This document shows positions 9,665 through 18,994 of a stretch of DNA of 64,000 nucleotides, in pieces. How positions within the stretch are numbered: the stretch's first letter is position 1; every line of letters begins with the position of its first letter. Under the pieces are notes generated by a model, which worked only from the letters and a program-made list of their open reading frames with translations, had not been told where the DNA came from and searched no databases. Source of the DNA: Corallium rubrum (taxonomy: Eukaryota; Cnidaria; Anthozoa; Scleralcyonacea; Coralliidae); NCBI GenBank assembly GCA_964035015.1, contig OZ035997.1, positions 16,227,467 through 16,291,466 on the forward strand. The letters are read 5' to 3'. The translations under genes were made by a program, and so were the position numbers.

Positions 9665-11626
9665 CAATCAGTGACAAAACTGTTCGGGCAGCACTCATTT
9701 TCACAGCAATTACACCCCCGCGCCCCCTTTCAATGTTGTGTCAGGGTAGTGTAACATACCTGCCGAACTCGATACGTCCTACTCAAAACGTGCTATCAGG
9801 GAGCAACATTGCTTAGGGGGAGAGGGGGAAATTCGTTCACTCAGCGACTTTTTTATTTACAAGAATTAGTTTTAATAGATTTTTTCAGAGTGCCCGAAGA
9901 GGTTTTGTCACTGATTGTCTCAGTCTAAAAGTCATAACAAACTTAGAGTTTTCTTCTCACTTTCGCCGCATTTCGTTATGGAAAGGATGAATATCTGAAT
10001 TACTGATTGTATCACAATGTTTTACGGTGCAATGTAGTACTTTCGATACACAAATTATTGCCTGGCACGATTTTCTTCCGATGCTTGAGGGCCCATTAGT
10101 TCACATACTTGCGCCGAAATCACATTTTACGAAGGATACGGTTTTCGATAGCGATATACCCATCTTTTCTACAAGCAAGCATCAGCTGGTTTTTGTCAAG
10201 AATAGTCAATTGATGTGGATATGATGTCAGTTGGATGGAAGGTGTTCAATTTCAATAGGCAAATACCACCGTCACAACAAAAGGAAGTGGTAGCATGTCC
10301 AGCTTGCTTCGCCCGTTTAGTTCTCGATTGTGAAGCTTCAACATCAGTTTCTGAAGCTACATGACTTATGAAATGTAGGCTGCACATGTGGCAAGACATA
10401 TAACCACAACTTAATGTAAATACCGCAGATATTATACACGCTACCACATGCTACCACACGCAACCACTGTCATTCAATAAAAGGCATAATATGTCCTTAT
10501 ATATTCCCTCGGTGGTAGCATGTGGTAGCATGTCGTAATTTGCGTTTATTGTAAACTTCTCTGCAAAGATGTTTAGTTAGTAATGATGACAATGTCATAG
10601 AGCCACTCGCATCATTAGTTGTGCTGTAACTTAAAATATATTGTATATTTTTACATATTATCTTAATGGTTGCGTGTGGTTGCGTGTCATAAATTGCGCT
10701 TTATATTAATTTGATACACTTCCGCATAAACATCTGAGAATAGCAGAACAAGAACATTGTTTATGAGGACATTTATTAACAGTATAATGTATTTCATTTA
10801 ATATATATTACGATGACCATTACATTTACAAACACTTTTTATTCTGTGCGGCATGCTGGCTATTGTTTTATCGATGCATTCTTTTGAAACAGACCAGATA
10901 TTGCGTTTCACTCTGTCGACAAATTAATCCCATGTTTCACGATTGATATTTTTCTGTTTGACCTCTGCATCCAGTTGTTTGCGCACTGTATGGAAAACAT
11001 TTTCAATAGGATTCAGGTCAGGGGACCTAGCCGGTATCACTTGCATTGTCGCCTTCTTCCGACTGTTGTAGAAACCATAGCCTAGCTTTCTTATGTACCT
11101 AACGAAGGTCCGATAACTTGCCCAGTTTATGTGTATTCCACTGGTTTGAACCACCTCCATCACGGTAAAGTTCGCATCTGTCTCCCTTAATATTTTCACG
11201 GCACGCTGTAACCTTCGCTTATCGCGCTCATTTAAAATTTCAGGACGACCAACAGCCTTGGAAAAAGTTTTATTGTATTCTTTGTCTCCTCTTTCCTCTG
11301 CCTTCTTAATCACATCAAAAACACTTGATTTTGAAATCTTTGCTATGGATGCAATTTTCCGTTGAGAATACTTCTTCTCATGCTTCAAAAGTAAAACTAA
11401 TGCCCGTTGCTCGGGCCGTAACGGCTTGCGAAACACCATTTTGGTCATTGAATTAATTTTAATTCATCACTATGACGTCATGTAATGAATGTCTTACAAA
11501 AGATGTTAGTTGGATACATGCAATATACTCTGTATAGTCATATCACCCATTTTTGTGTGCATTCACATCATATAGGCAATGCAGTAAGCGAAACACTTCC
11601 GAATATTCCCCCAAAAATATCGCAGA
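9665..11626. repeat. Array unit 3 (1962 bp)
   Basis: As unit 1 but with five G in the G run, which removes the small plus-strand frame that starts there in units 1 and 2. Confidence 0.9.
10798..11448 (-). pseudogene. Transposase remnant, unit 3
   Basis: Same translation and lesions as unit 1; premature TAA at 10924-10926. Confidence 0.85.
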
Positions 11627-13588
11627 CAATCAGTGACAAAACTGTTCGGGCAGCACTCATTTTCACAGCAATTACACCCCCGCGCCCCCTTTCAATGTTG
11701 TGTCAGGGTAGTGTAACATACCTGCCGAACTCGATACGTCCTACTCAAAACGTGCTATCAGGGAGCAACATTGCTTAGGGGGAGAGGGGGAAATTCGTTC
11801 ACTCAGCGACTTTTTTATTTACAAGAATTAGTTTTAATAGATTTTTTCAGAGTGCCCGAAGAGGTTTTGTCACTGATTGTCTCAGTCTAAAAGTCATAAC
11901 AAACTTAGAGTTTTCTTCTCACTTTCGCCGCATTTCGTTATGGAAAGGATGAATATCTGAATTACTGATTGTATCACAATGTTTTACGGTGCAATGTAGT
12001 ACTTTCGATACACAAATTATTGCCTGGCACGATTTTCTTCCGATGCTTGAGGGCCCATTAGTTCACATACTTGCGCCGAAATCACATTTTACGAAGGATA
12101 CGGTTTTCGATAGCGATATACCCATCTTTTCTACAAGCAAGCATCAGCTGGTTTTTGTCAAGAATAGTCAATTGATGTGGATATGATGTCAGTTGGATGG
12201 AAGGTGTTCAATTTCAATAGGCAAATACCACCGTCACAACAAAAGGAAGTGGTAGCATGTCCAGCTTGCTTCGCCCGTTTAGTTCTCGATTGTGAAGCTT
12301 CAACATCAGTTTCTGAAGCTACATGACTTATGAAATGTAGGCTGCACATGTGGCAAGACATATAACCACAACTTAATGTAAATACCGCAGATATTATACA
12401 CGCTACCACATGCTACCACACGCAACCACTGTCATTCAATAAAAGGCATAATATGTCCTTATATATTCCCTCGGTGGTAGCATGTGGTAGCATGTCGTAA
12501 TTTGCGTTTATTGTAAACTTCTCTGCAAAGATGTTTAGTTAGTAATGATGACAATGTCATAGAGCCACTCGCATCATTAGTTGTGCTGTAACTTAAAATA
12601 TATTGTATATTTTTACATATTATCTTAATGGTTGCGTGTGGTTGCGTGTCATAAATTGCGCTTTATATTAATTTGATACACTTCCGCATAAACATCTGAG
12701 AATAGCAGAACAAGAACATTGTTTATGAGGACATTTATTAACAGTATAATGTATTTCATTTAATATATATTACGATGACCATTACATTTACAAACACTTT
12801 TTATTCTGTGCGGCATGCTGGCTATTGTTTTATCGATGCATTCTTTTGAAACAGACCAGATATTGCGTTTCACTCTGTCGACAAATTAATCCCATGTTTC
12901 ACGATTGATATTTTTCTGTTTGACCTCTGCATCCAGTTGTTTGCGCACTGTATGGAAAACATTTTCAATAGGATTCAGGTCAGGGGACCTAGCCGGTATC
13001 ACTTGCATTGTCGCCTTCTTCCGACTGTTGTAGAAACCATAGCCTAGCTTTCTTATGTACCTAACGAAGGTCCGATAACTTGCCCAGTTTATGTGTATTC
13101 CACTGGTTTGAACCACCTCCATCACGGTAAAGTTCGCATCTGTCTCCCTTAATATTTTCACGGCACGCTGTAACCTTCGCTTATCGCGCTCATTTAAAAT
13201 TTCAGGACGACCAACAGCCTTGGAAAAAGTTTTATTGTATTCTTTGTCTCCTCTTTCCTCTGCCTTCTTAATCACATCAAAAACACTTGATTTTGAAATC
13301 TTTGCTATGGATGCAATTTTCCGTTGAGAATACTTCTTCTCATGCTTCAAAAGTAAAACTAATGCCCGTTGCTCGGGCCGTAACGGCTTGCGAAACACCA
13401 TTTTGGTCATTGAATTAATTTTAATTCATCACTATGACGTCATGTAATGAATGTCTTACAAAAGATGTTAGTTGGATACATGCAATATACTCTGTATAGT
13501 CATATCACCCATTTTTGTGTGCATTCACATCATATAGGCAATGCAGTAAGCGAAACACTTCCGAATATTCCCCCAAAAATATCGCAGA
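11627..13588. repeat. Array unit 4 (1962 bp)
   Basis: Like unit 3, five G in the G run. Confidence 0.9.
12760..13410 (-). pseudogene. Transposase remnant, unit 4
   Basis: Same translation and lesions as unit 1; premature TAA at 12886-12888. Confidence 0.85.
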
Positions 13589-15550
13589 CAATCAGTGACA
13601 AAACTGTTCGGGCAGCACTCATTTTCACAGCAATTACACCCCCGCGCCCCCTTTCAATGTTGTGTCAGGGTAGTGTAACATACCTGCCGAACTCGATACG
13701 TCCTACTCAAAACGTGCTATCAGGGAGCAACATTGCTTAGGGGGAGAGGGGGAAATTCGTTCACTCAGCGACTTTTTTATTTACAAGAATTAGTTTTAAT
13801 AGATTTTTTCAGAGTGCCCGAAGAGGTTTTGTCACTGATTGTCTCAGTCTAAAAGTCATAACAAACTTAGAGTTTTCTTCTCACTTTCGCCGCATTTCGT
13901 TATGGAAAGGATGAATATCTGAATTACTGATTGTATCACAATGTTTTACGGTGCAATGTAGTACTTTCGATACACAAATTATTGCCTGGCACGATTTTCT
14001 TCCGATGCTTGAGGGCCCATTAGTTCACATACTTGCGCCGAAATCACATTTTACGAAGGATACGGTTTTCGATAGCGATATACCCATCTTTTCTACAAGC
14101 AAGCATCAGCTGGTTTTTGTCAAGAATAGTCAATTGATGTGGATATGATGTCAGTTGGATGGAAGGTGTTCAATTTCAATAGGCAAATACCACCGTCACA
14201 ACAAAAGGAAGTGGTAGCATGTCCAGCTTGCTTCGCCCGTTTAGTTCTCGATTGTGAAGCTTCAACATCAGTTTCTGAAGCTACATGACTTATGAAATGT
14301 AGGCTGCACATGTGGCAAGACATATAACCACAACTTAATGTAAATACCGCAGATATTATACACGCTACCACATGCTACCACACGCAACCACTGTCATTCA
14401 ATAAAAGGCATAATATGTCCTTATATATTCCCTCGGTGGTAGCATGTGGTAGCATGTCGTAATTTGCGTTTATTGTAAACTTCTCTGCAAAGATGTTTAG
14501 TTAGTAATGATGACAATGTCATAGAGCCACTCGCATCATTAGTTGTGCTGTAACTTAAAATATATTGTATATTTTTACATATTATCTTAATGGTTGCGTG
14601 TGGTTGCGTGTCATAAATTGCGCTTTATATTAATTTGATACACTTCCGCATAAACATCTGAGAATAGCAGAACAAGAACATTGTTTATGAGGACATTTAT
14701 TAACAGTATAATGTATTTCATTTAATATATATTACGATGACCATTACATTTACAAACACTTTTTATTCTGTGCGGCATGCTGGCTATTGTTTTATCGATG
14801 CATTCTTTTGAAACAGACCAGATATTGCGTTTCACTCTGTCGACAAATTAATCCCATGTTTCACGATTGATATTTTTCTGTTTGACCTCTGCATCCAGTT
14901 GTTTGCGCACTGTATGGAAAACATTTTCAATAGGATTCAGGTCAGGGGACCTAGCCGGTATCACTTGCATTGTCGCCTTCTTCCGACTGTTGTAGAAACC
15001 ATAGCCTAGCTTTCTTATGTACCTAACGAAGGTCCGATAACTTGCCCAGTTTATGTGTATTCCACTGGTTTGAACCACCTCCATCACGGTAAAGTTCGCA
15101 TCTGTCTCCCTTAATATTTTCACGGCACGCTGTAACCTTCGCTTATCGCGCTCATTTAAAATTTCAGGACGACCAACAGCCTTGGAAAAAGTTTTATTGT
15201 ATTCTTTGTCTCCTCTTTCCTCTGCCTTCTTAATCACATCAAAAACACTTGATTTTGAAATCTTTGCTATGGATGCAATTTTCCGTTGAGAATACTTCTT
15301 CTCATGCTTCAAAAGTAAAACTAATGCCCGTTGCTCGGGCCGTAACGGCTTGCGAAACACCATTTTGGTCATTGAATTAATTTTAATTCATCACTATGAC
15401 GTCATGTAATGAATGTCTTACAAAAGATGTTAGTTGGATACATGCAATATACTCTGTATAGTCATATCACCCATTTTTGTGTGCATTCACATCATATAGG
15501 CAATGCAGTAAGCGAAACACTTCCGAATATTCCCCCAAAAATATCGCAGA
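13589..15550. repeat. Array unit 5 (1962 bp)
   Basis: Like units 3 and 4, five G in the G run. It is followed by the terminal 254-bp segment. Confidence 0.9.
14722..15372 (-). pseudogene. Transposase remnant, unit 5
   Basis: Same translation and lesions as unit 1; premature TAA at 14848-14850. Confidence 0.85.
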
Positions 15551-15804
15551 CAATCAGTGACAAAACTGTTCGGGCAGCACTCATTTTCACAGCAATTACA
15601 CCCCCGCGCCCCCTTTCAATGTTGTGTCAGGGTAGTGTAACATACCTGCCGAACTCGATACGTCCTACTCAAAACGTGCTATCAGGGAGCAACATTGCTT
15701 AGGGGGAGAGGGGGGAAATTCGTTCACTCAGCGACTTTTTTATTTACAAGAATTAGTTTTAATAGATTTTTTCAGAGTGCCCGAAGAGGTTTTGTCACTG
15801 ATTG
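15551..15804. repeat. Terminal 254-bp segment closing the array
   Basis: Sixth copy of the MITE-like segment, with six G as in units 1 and 2. Its last base abuts the right TA (15805-15806), beyond which the BRO-N coding sequence begins. Confidence 0.9.
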
Positions 15805-15806
15805 TA

Positions 15807-16284
15807 GGCCTGGTATGACCACAGCGTTAGGATGGTACTTTTTTATATATCTGATCACCTGATGATGTAGGTCAGTCTCATTCATAAGTGACAGCTGGTT
15901 ACCAATAAGCCTAGGTGCTATATACTGTCCGGTTTTTCTTATTGAGGGTAGAACATCTCTGAACACCCAGTTCCTAAACCTCTTTGCTATAGGTAGTTTG
16001 GATGAGAACACCAGACTATATACTCCAGGCTCATTTATCTGGTAAATCTGAGAAGCCCCACCCTGAGGCCTCTCAGAATGTGACATTTGACAGACCCCCC
16101 GTTTTGGGGGGTTTGCTGCTTGCATCACCTTTTTCTTACAGTCAGCATCAACGTGATCACGGATAGCATTATCCGGCCTCCTGTAACCAAGCGCCTCAGC
16201 AACGTCTTTTCCCCTGAACCATATCTCATCACCATCCTTTTGTGTTCTGATTATTTTATCACCAAAACTGAATGACTTGATCAT
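15807..16284 (-). pseudogene. BRO-N/VRR-NUC gene, N-terminal part (BRO-N domain)
   Basis: The first half of the split gene. Residues about 1-115 form a BRO-N (baculovirus repeated ORF) DNA-binding domain: IWFRGKDVAEALGYRRPDNAI near the start, then YQINEPGVYSLVFSSKLPIA and RNWVFRDVLPSIRKTGQY. A linker with HHQVIRYIKKYHPNAVVIPG begins the nuclease domain and is cut by the array; the rest is at 5413-5736. The start ATG (16284) follows CCTATAGT, matching the start context of other genes in this element. BRO-N fused to a VRR-NUC nuclease suggests a DNA-binding repair or resolution enzyme. The fusion is seen directly; the function is inferred. Confidence 0.8.
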
Positions 16285-16410
16285 ACTATAGGTGTATGTA
16301 TTTATAAAACTTATTTAAACGCACCTGACCCGCTATCATCACATTTTCTATATCGGGTCAGATGCGTTTAAATGGGTCCACCATCTAAGTTTATTTTCTA
16401 CACATCCTAT
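16285..16410. promoter_or_regulatory. Divergent promoter with operator-like palindrome
   Basis: Between the BRO-N gene (minus) and a small gene (plus) lies an inverted repeat: TTTAAACGCACCTGACCCG (16314-16332) and CGGGTCAGATGCGTTTAAA (16354-16372), 19-nt arms with one mismatch and a 21-nt spacer. TATA-like TTTATAAA lies at 16302-16309 towards the BRO-N start. Placement between divergent genes suggests an operator or bidirectional promoter. The half-site recurs upstream of polB. Confidence 0.55.
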
Positions 16411-16614
16411 ATGGAGGACATAGAGCGTGTCATAGGAAATCTGGTTGATAAAATATGTGAGTCGGAGGGGAAGGTACCTGACAGAGAAATAGATAGAATG
16501 ATGAGAGAGTTAATAGATCTTAATAGTCTTTACACAAGGCTAAGACGTAAAAAATCTAAACATAAAAAACCCCGGGTTTACTCACCCAGGTACCAGCCCT
16601 ATATAGGAAAGTAG
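16411..16614 (+). CDS. Small hypothetical protein (67 aa)
   Basis: The start at 16411 is chosen because TCCTAT precedes ATGG, like other genes here, and because the longer frame from 16372 begins inside the palindrome. The product starts MEDIERVIGNLVDK, is helical and charged, and has a basic tail (RLRRKKSKHKKPR), so it could bind nucleic acid. It resembles the 59-aa frame at 5301-5480 in its start, length and upstream motif. No known family is recognised. It ends six bases before the end of the convergent pseudo-nuclease gene. Confidence 0.5.
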   Translation: MEDIERVIGNLVDKICESEGKVPDREIDRMMRELIDLNSLYTRLRRKKSKHKKPRVYSPRYQPYIGK

Positions 16615-16619
16615 GTCGG

Positions 16620-17384
16620 TTATGGACAGTCCTCTTCGCAGAACTTAGGTAGGCGGTCACCATGATCAAACTCCCCCCTCATATACTGATCAATTATGTC
16701 AGTTATGTCCTGATAGTCCAGGGACGCTATGGTTATGTACGGCCTTTTAGCCATATTAAGTAGGTGATGAAACTGACTGTAGCTTAGACTGGATAGGTTG
16801 TAACACTCTGAGGATTCACTTAACCATATCGCCAACCCATTGTGTATAGCGCTCTTTGAGAATATGGTAATGTCTGGACCGGACTCGGACCCAAACGTTG
16901 GTATTATAGCTGCATACTTATACTCCCTCATAACAAATCCTACAACGTCATATAGCGTGTCAATATCAATGGAGGTTAATGGTGTCCTCTCACGCCTTTC
17001 GAAGGGATTAATCACACCAAGACGGTTCAGGCCCTTTATAAGATCTAACTGTCTACTATCCGTCACGTAATCACCCGAACCACCCGGGTGGTATAACGAC
17101 AGGTAATACGTAAGGGCAGAGCGTAGGTCACCATAGTCATCAGATACTTTGACAGCATGTCCTGACATCACGAACCTATCCATTTGATCCATCCTATAGT
17201 CTGTTATCTTTGACGTCACCCACATTGATAACCCCGTGTAACCACCCCTCCTCTCAAGTATTATGATGTTGGGTAACCCAAGACCTTTACCGTCCGTAGA
17301 CCTTGCTGTGAATAATACCTCTGGATGATACTTCTCTATATAACTGACCATCTCACTAACGACTTTCCTATAGCGACTGACCAT
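16620..17384 (-). CDS. Double VRR-NUC-like protein with degenerate catalytic residues (254 aa)
   Basis: Two tandem domains each follow the layout of the VRR-NUC domain encoded next door. Domain 1 (about 11-97) has SYIEKYHPEVLF, then GLPNIII at 37-42 and GLSMWVT at 51-57. Domain 2 (about 143-236) has SGPDITIF at 168-175 and GLAIWLS at 183-189. In the intact neighbour the same blocks read GQPDIII and GLAIELK. Domain 1 has thus lost Asp, Glu and Lys. Domain 2 keeps the Asp (171) but lacks Glu-x-Lys. Both keep the following helix-strand pattern. This looks like duplication with loss of catalysis, perhaps a regulatory or DNA-binding partner of the active enzyme. The frame is open and starts in TAGTATATGG context. 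Confidence 0.75.
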   Translation of the reverse strand: MVSRYRKVVSEMVSYIEKYHPEVLFTARSTDGKGLGLPNIIILERRGGYTGLSMWVTSKITDYRMDQMDRFVMSGHAVKVSDDYGDLRSALTYYLSLYHPGGSGDYVTDSRQLDLIKGLNRLGVINPFERRERTPLTSIDIDTLYDVVGFVMREYKYAAIIPTFGSESGPDITIFSKSAIHNGLAIWLSESSECYNLSSLSYSQFHHLLNMAKRPYITIASLDYQDITDIIDQYMRGEFDHGDRLPKFCEEDCP

Positions 17385-17409
17385 ATACTAGGTGTATAAA
17401 ATTATTTCT

Positions 17410-17934
17410 TTAAGTGTCCTCCCACTTCAGGAACATAGGACATCTGCAATCAATGTCCCAACCCAGCTCCCTATATACAGATCCGAACAACCGATCATCA
17501 AACATGTTCTTACTATATCCGTCACACATGTCACTGACGTCTGTGAGTAGTGTTAGTCCTCTGCGACTTGCCAACCTTATTATATAGTAGTTATACCTAC
17601 TTACATTTTTTCCTATCAGGTTAAGTCTCATCAGAACTGACACAACCTTTATGAAATCAGCTGTCAACATTCTTTCATCAGAACTATTAACAACTCCTGC
17701 TATCCTTCTAGCAAACCACTTACTTCTCTTATGAACAGTCTTACTCTTGCTCCACGACATTAGATCCAACTCTGGTACAGGTACTGTGAAAGGCCCCTGT
17801 AGACCACATGACGTGCAGGTTGGGAAACCATGACAGTTTATACGTTGACCGCCACAGTCGCATGTGTACATCTCATCGATTCTCCTGAATCTTCGCTCCA
17901 CATAGTCTTCCCTTCTACCCATATAATATAGCAT
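17410..17934 (-). CDS. Zinc-ribbon protein, possibly VLTF3/TFIIB-like transcription factor
   Basis: The N-terminal part has a four-cysteine zinc ribbon, CDCGG at about 25-29 and CTSCG at about 40-44. It is followed by an HKRSKWFARRI segment and a helical region with cysteines again near the end (DCRCPMFLKW). A ribbon followed by a basic-aromatic KR..F motif and helices recalls viral late transcription factor 3, which occurs in polinton-like viruses and large DNA viruses. I cannot confirm homology by eye, and a TFIIB-like or unrelated ribbon is possible. ATG at 17934 or, in better context (CTATATTATATGG), 17922. If it is VLTF3-like, it would be a natural partner for the shared start-site motif. 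Confidence 0.5.
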   Translation of the reverse strand: MLYYMGRREDYVERRFRRIDEMYTCDCGGQRINCHGFPTCTSCGLQGPFTVPVPELDLMSWSKSKTVHKRSKWFARRIAGVVNSSDERMLTADFIKVVSVLMRLNLIGKNVSRYNYYIIRLASRRGLTLLTDVSDMCDGYSKNMFDDRLFGSVYRELGWDIDCRCPMFLKWEDT

Positions 17935-17993
17935 AGGAATATATCTTTAAATAAGCCATGCCCTATGTGCTATGAAACCCACAGAGACTCCTG

Positions 17994-18353
17994 CTATAGC
18001 AACAAACATTGCCTAGAAGGCTTATAGAAGTCTCCAAGTTTAGGTTCACCCCTGAAGGTCATACCATTTGAGGTGTATGTTCTCAGCTTATCCAAGGCCC
18101 TGTTAGTGGCATTTATGTCGGCGTTGGCATCACTTAACTCTGCTCTAAGTTGAGCCAACCTATCCTTATGTCTTATCTCATTCTCGTAGAATGATTCCTT
18201 GGCTGCTGCCAACTTCTCCATGCTTAGGTTATGTCTCTTAATTTCCTTCTCATATCCAGTGTGGTTAAGCTTATTAAATAGGAAACCTGCCCCAGCAAAA
18301 CTTAGTGCAGCGAATGTTGTCTGAAGAGCTCCACCTGCTAATGCTCCTGCCAT
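17994..18353 (-). CDS. Polinton membrane/coiled-coil protein (119 aa)
   Basis: Residues 2-26 are hydrophobic and glycine/alanine rich (GALAGGALQTTFAALSFAGA), compatible with a membrane segment. Residues about 34-90 are a charged, heptad-like helix. The C-terminus has GEPKLGDFYKPS, a tail I recall from proteins of other invertebrate Polintons. Function unknown; virion membrane-interacting or scaffolding are guesses. It lies in a tight run of leftward genes. The start lies in ACATTATATGG. Confidence 0.65.
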   Translation of the reverse strand: MAGALAGGALQTTFAALSFAGAGFLFNKLNHTGYEKEIKRHNLSMEKLAAAKESFYENEIRHKDRLAQLRAELSDANADINATNRALDKLRTYTSNGMTFRGEPKLGDFYKPSRQCLLL

Positions 18354-18363
18354 ATAATGTTAA

Positions 18364-18597
18364 CTAGGTATTCTTGAAGGGGTCCTCAGGTATGTATTTC
18401 TTCTGCTGCAGGTATTTTACAGTTAGTGTTGATGCTGTGATACCAACTGCTAGCTTCACATATGACTTTACACTTTCAGCCGATGTTAGCGGCTCCCTAA
18501 ACAGCTTCTTACTAGCCATGCTAAATAGTACAACTCCTACCGTAACTAGAACAGCGTCGAATCCTTCGTTCATAAGTTCCTTCCTCTGAGCCGACAT
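18364..18597 (-). CDS. Small two-segment membrane protein (77 aa)
   Basis: Two hydrophobic stretches (about residues 14-29 and 46-61) flank a short polar loop with a KKLFREPL motif. The end YIPEDPFKNT is polar. Length, layout and position between other small membrane genes fit a conserved Polinton protein; function unknown. The ATG follows CACTAGTAGT. Confidence 0.65.
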   Translation of the reverse strand: MSAQRKELMNEGFDAVLVTVGVVLFSMASKKLFREPLTSAESVKSYVKLAVGITASTLTVKYLQQKKYIPEDPFKNT

Positions 18598-18615
18598 ACT
18601 ACTAGTGATATTTAG

Positions 18616-18971
18616 TTACAATGTCTCCAGATTACTAGTCTCTGCAACTGGCTCAGCTGTGGGTGTGACAACAGCAGCGGCTACCACTTCCCTCCTATCA
18701 CTCCTCCATGAAAAGTACAGTGACATGCCCGCCACCAGAAGTCCTGCTAGTCCTAACATATATCCATTAGAAGGTAATGACCATGAGGAATCTGGCTCCT
18801 CCATCTTTATCCTTTCCTTCATCTTCTTTTCCTTTGCTGCTTTGGATATTGCTGCCAGCCTCTTACCTGCCTCTATACACGTTTCGGATATTTAGTCTTG
18901 ACATCAGTAGTGATCTTGGGGTCTTTGCTGTCAGACATCTTATAGGTTACTACAGGTTTGCTGTCAGACAT
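18616..18971 (-). pseudogene. Single-pass membrane protein gene with a frameshift
   Basis: The start lies in a 33-nt tandem repeat, each copy reading ATGTCTGACAGCAAA (18971, 18938; a third copy lacks the ATG). The first frame runs to KTKYPKRV and a TAG at 18873-18875. In another frame the sequence continues EAGKRLAAISKAAKEKKMKER, then a membrane segment (YMLGLAGLLVAGMSLYFSW) to 18616. The point of change reads CGTGTATAGAGG, which looks like gain of a TA dinucleotide. I recall KRV-EAGKRLA-type proteins in other Polintons, which supports one broken gene. Programmed frameshifting or a sequence error are alternatives. Confidence 0.65.
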
Positions 18972-18994
18972 CTTATAGATTACCTCAGGTTTAC

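Larger units (their letters stand above)
5739..15804. mobile_element. Tandem array of five Tc1/mariner-type units (10,066 bp) inserted at TA
   Basis: The array is flanked by TA at 5737-5738 and 15805-15806, the Tc1/mariner target duplication. The outer ends are inverted (CAATCAGTGACAAAAC... and ...GTTTTGTCACTGATTG). Inside are five direct head-to-tail units of 1963, 1963, 1962, 1962 and 1962 bp, then a sixth copy of the first 254 bp. The only difference I found between copies is one base in a G run (six or five G, for example at 5897-5904 and 9827-9832). The array is therefore very recent, or the copy number is an assembly artefact. Confidence 0.9.
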
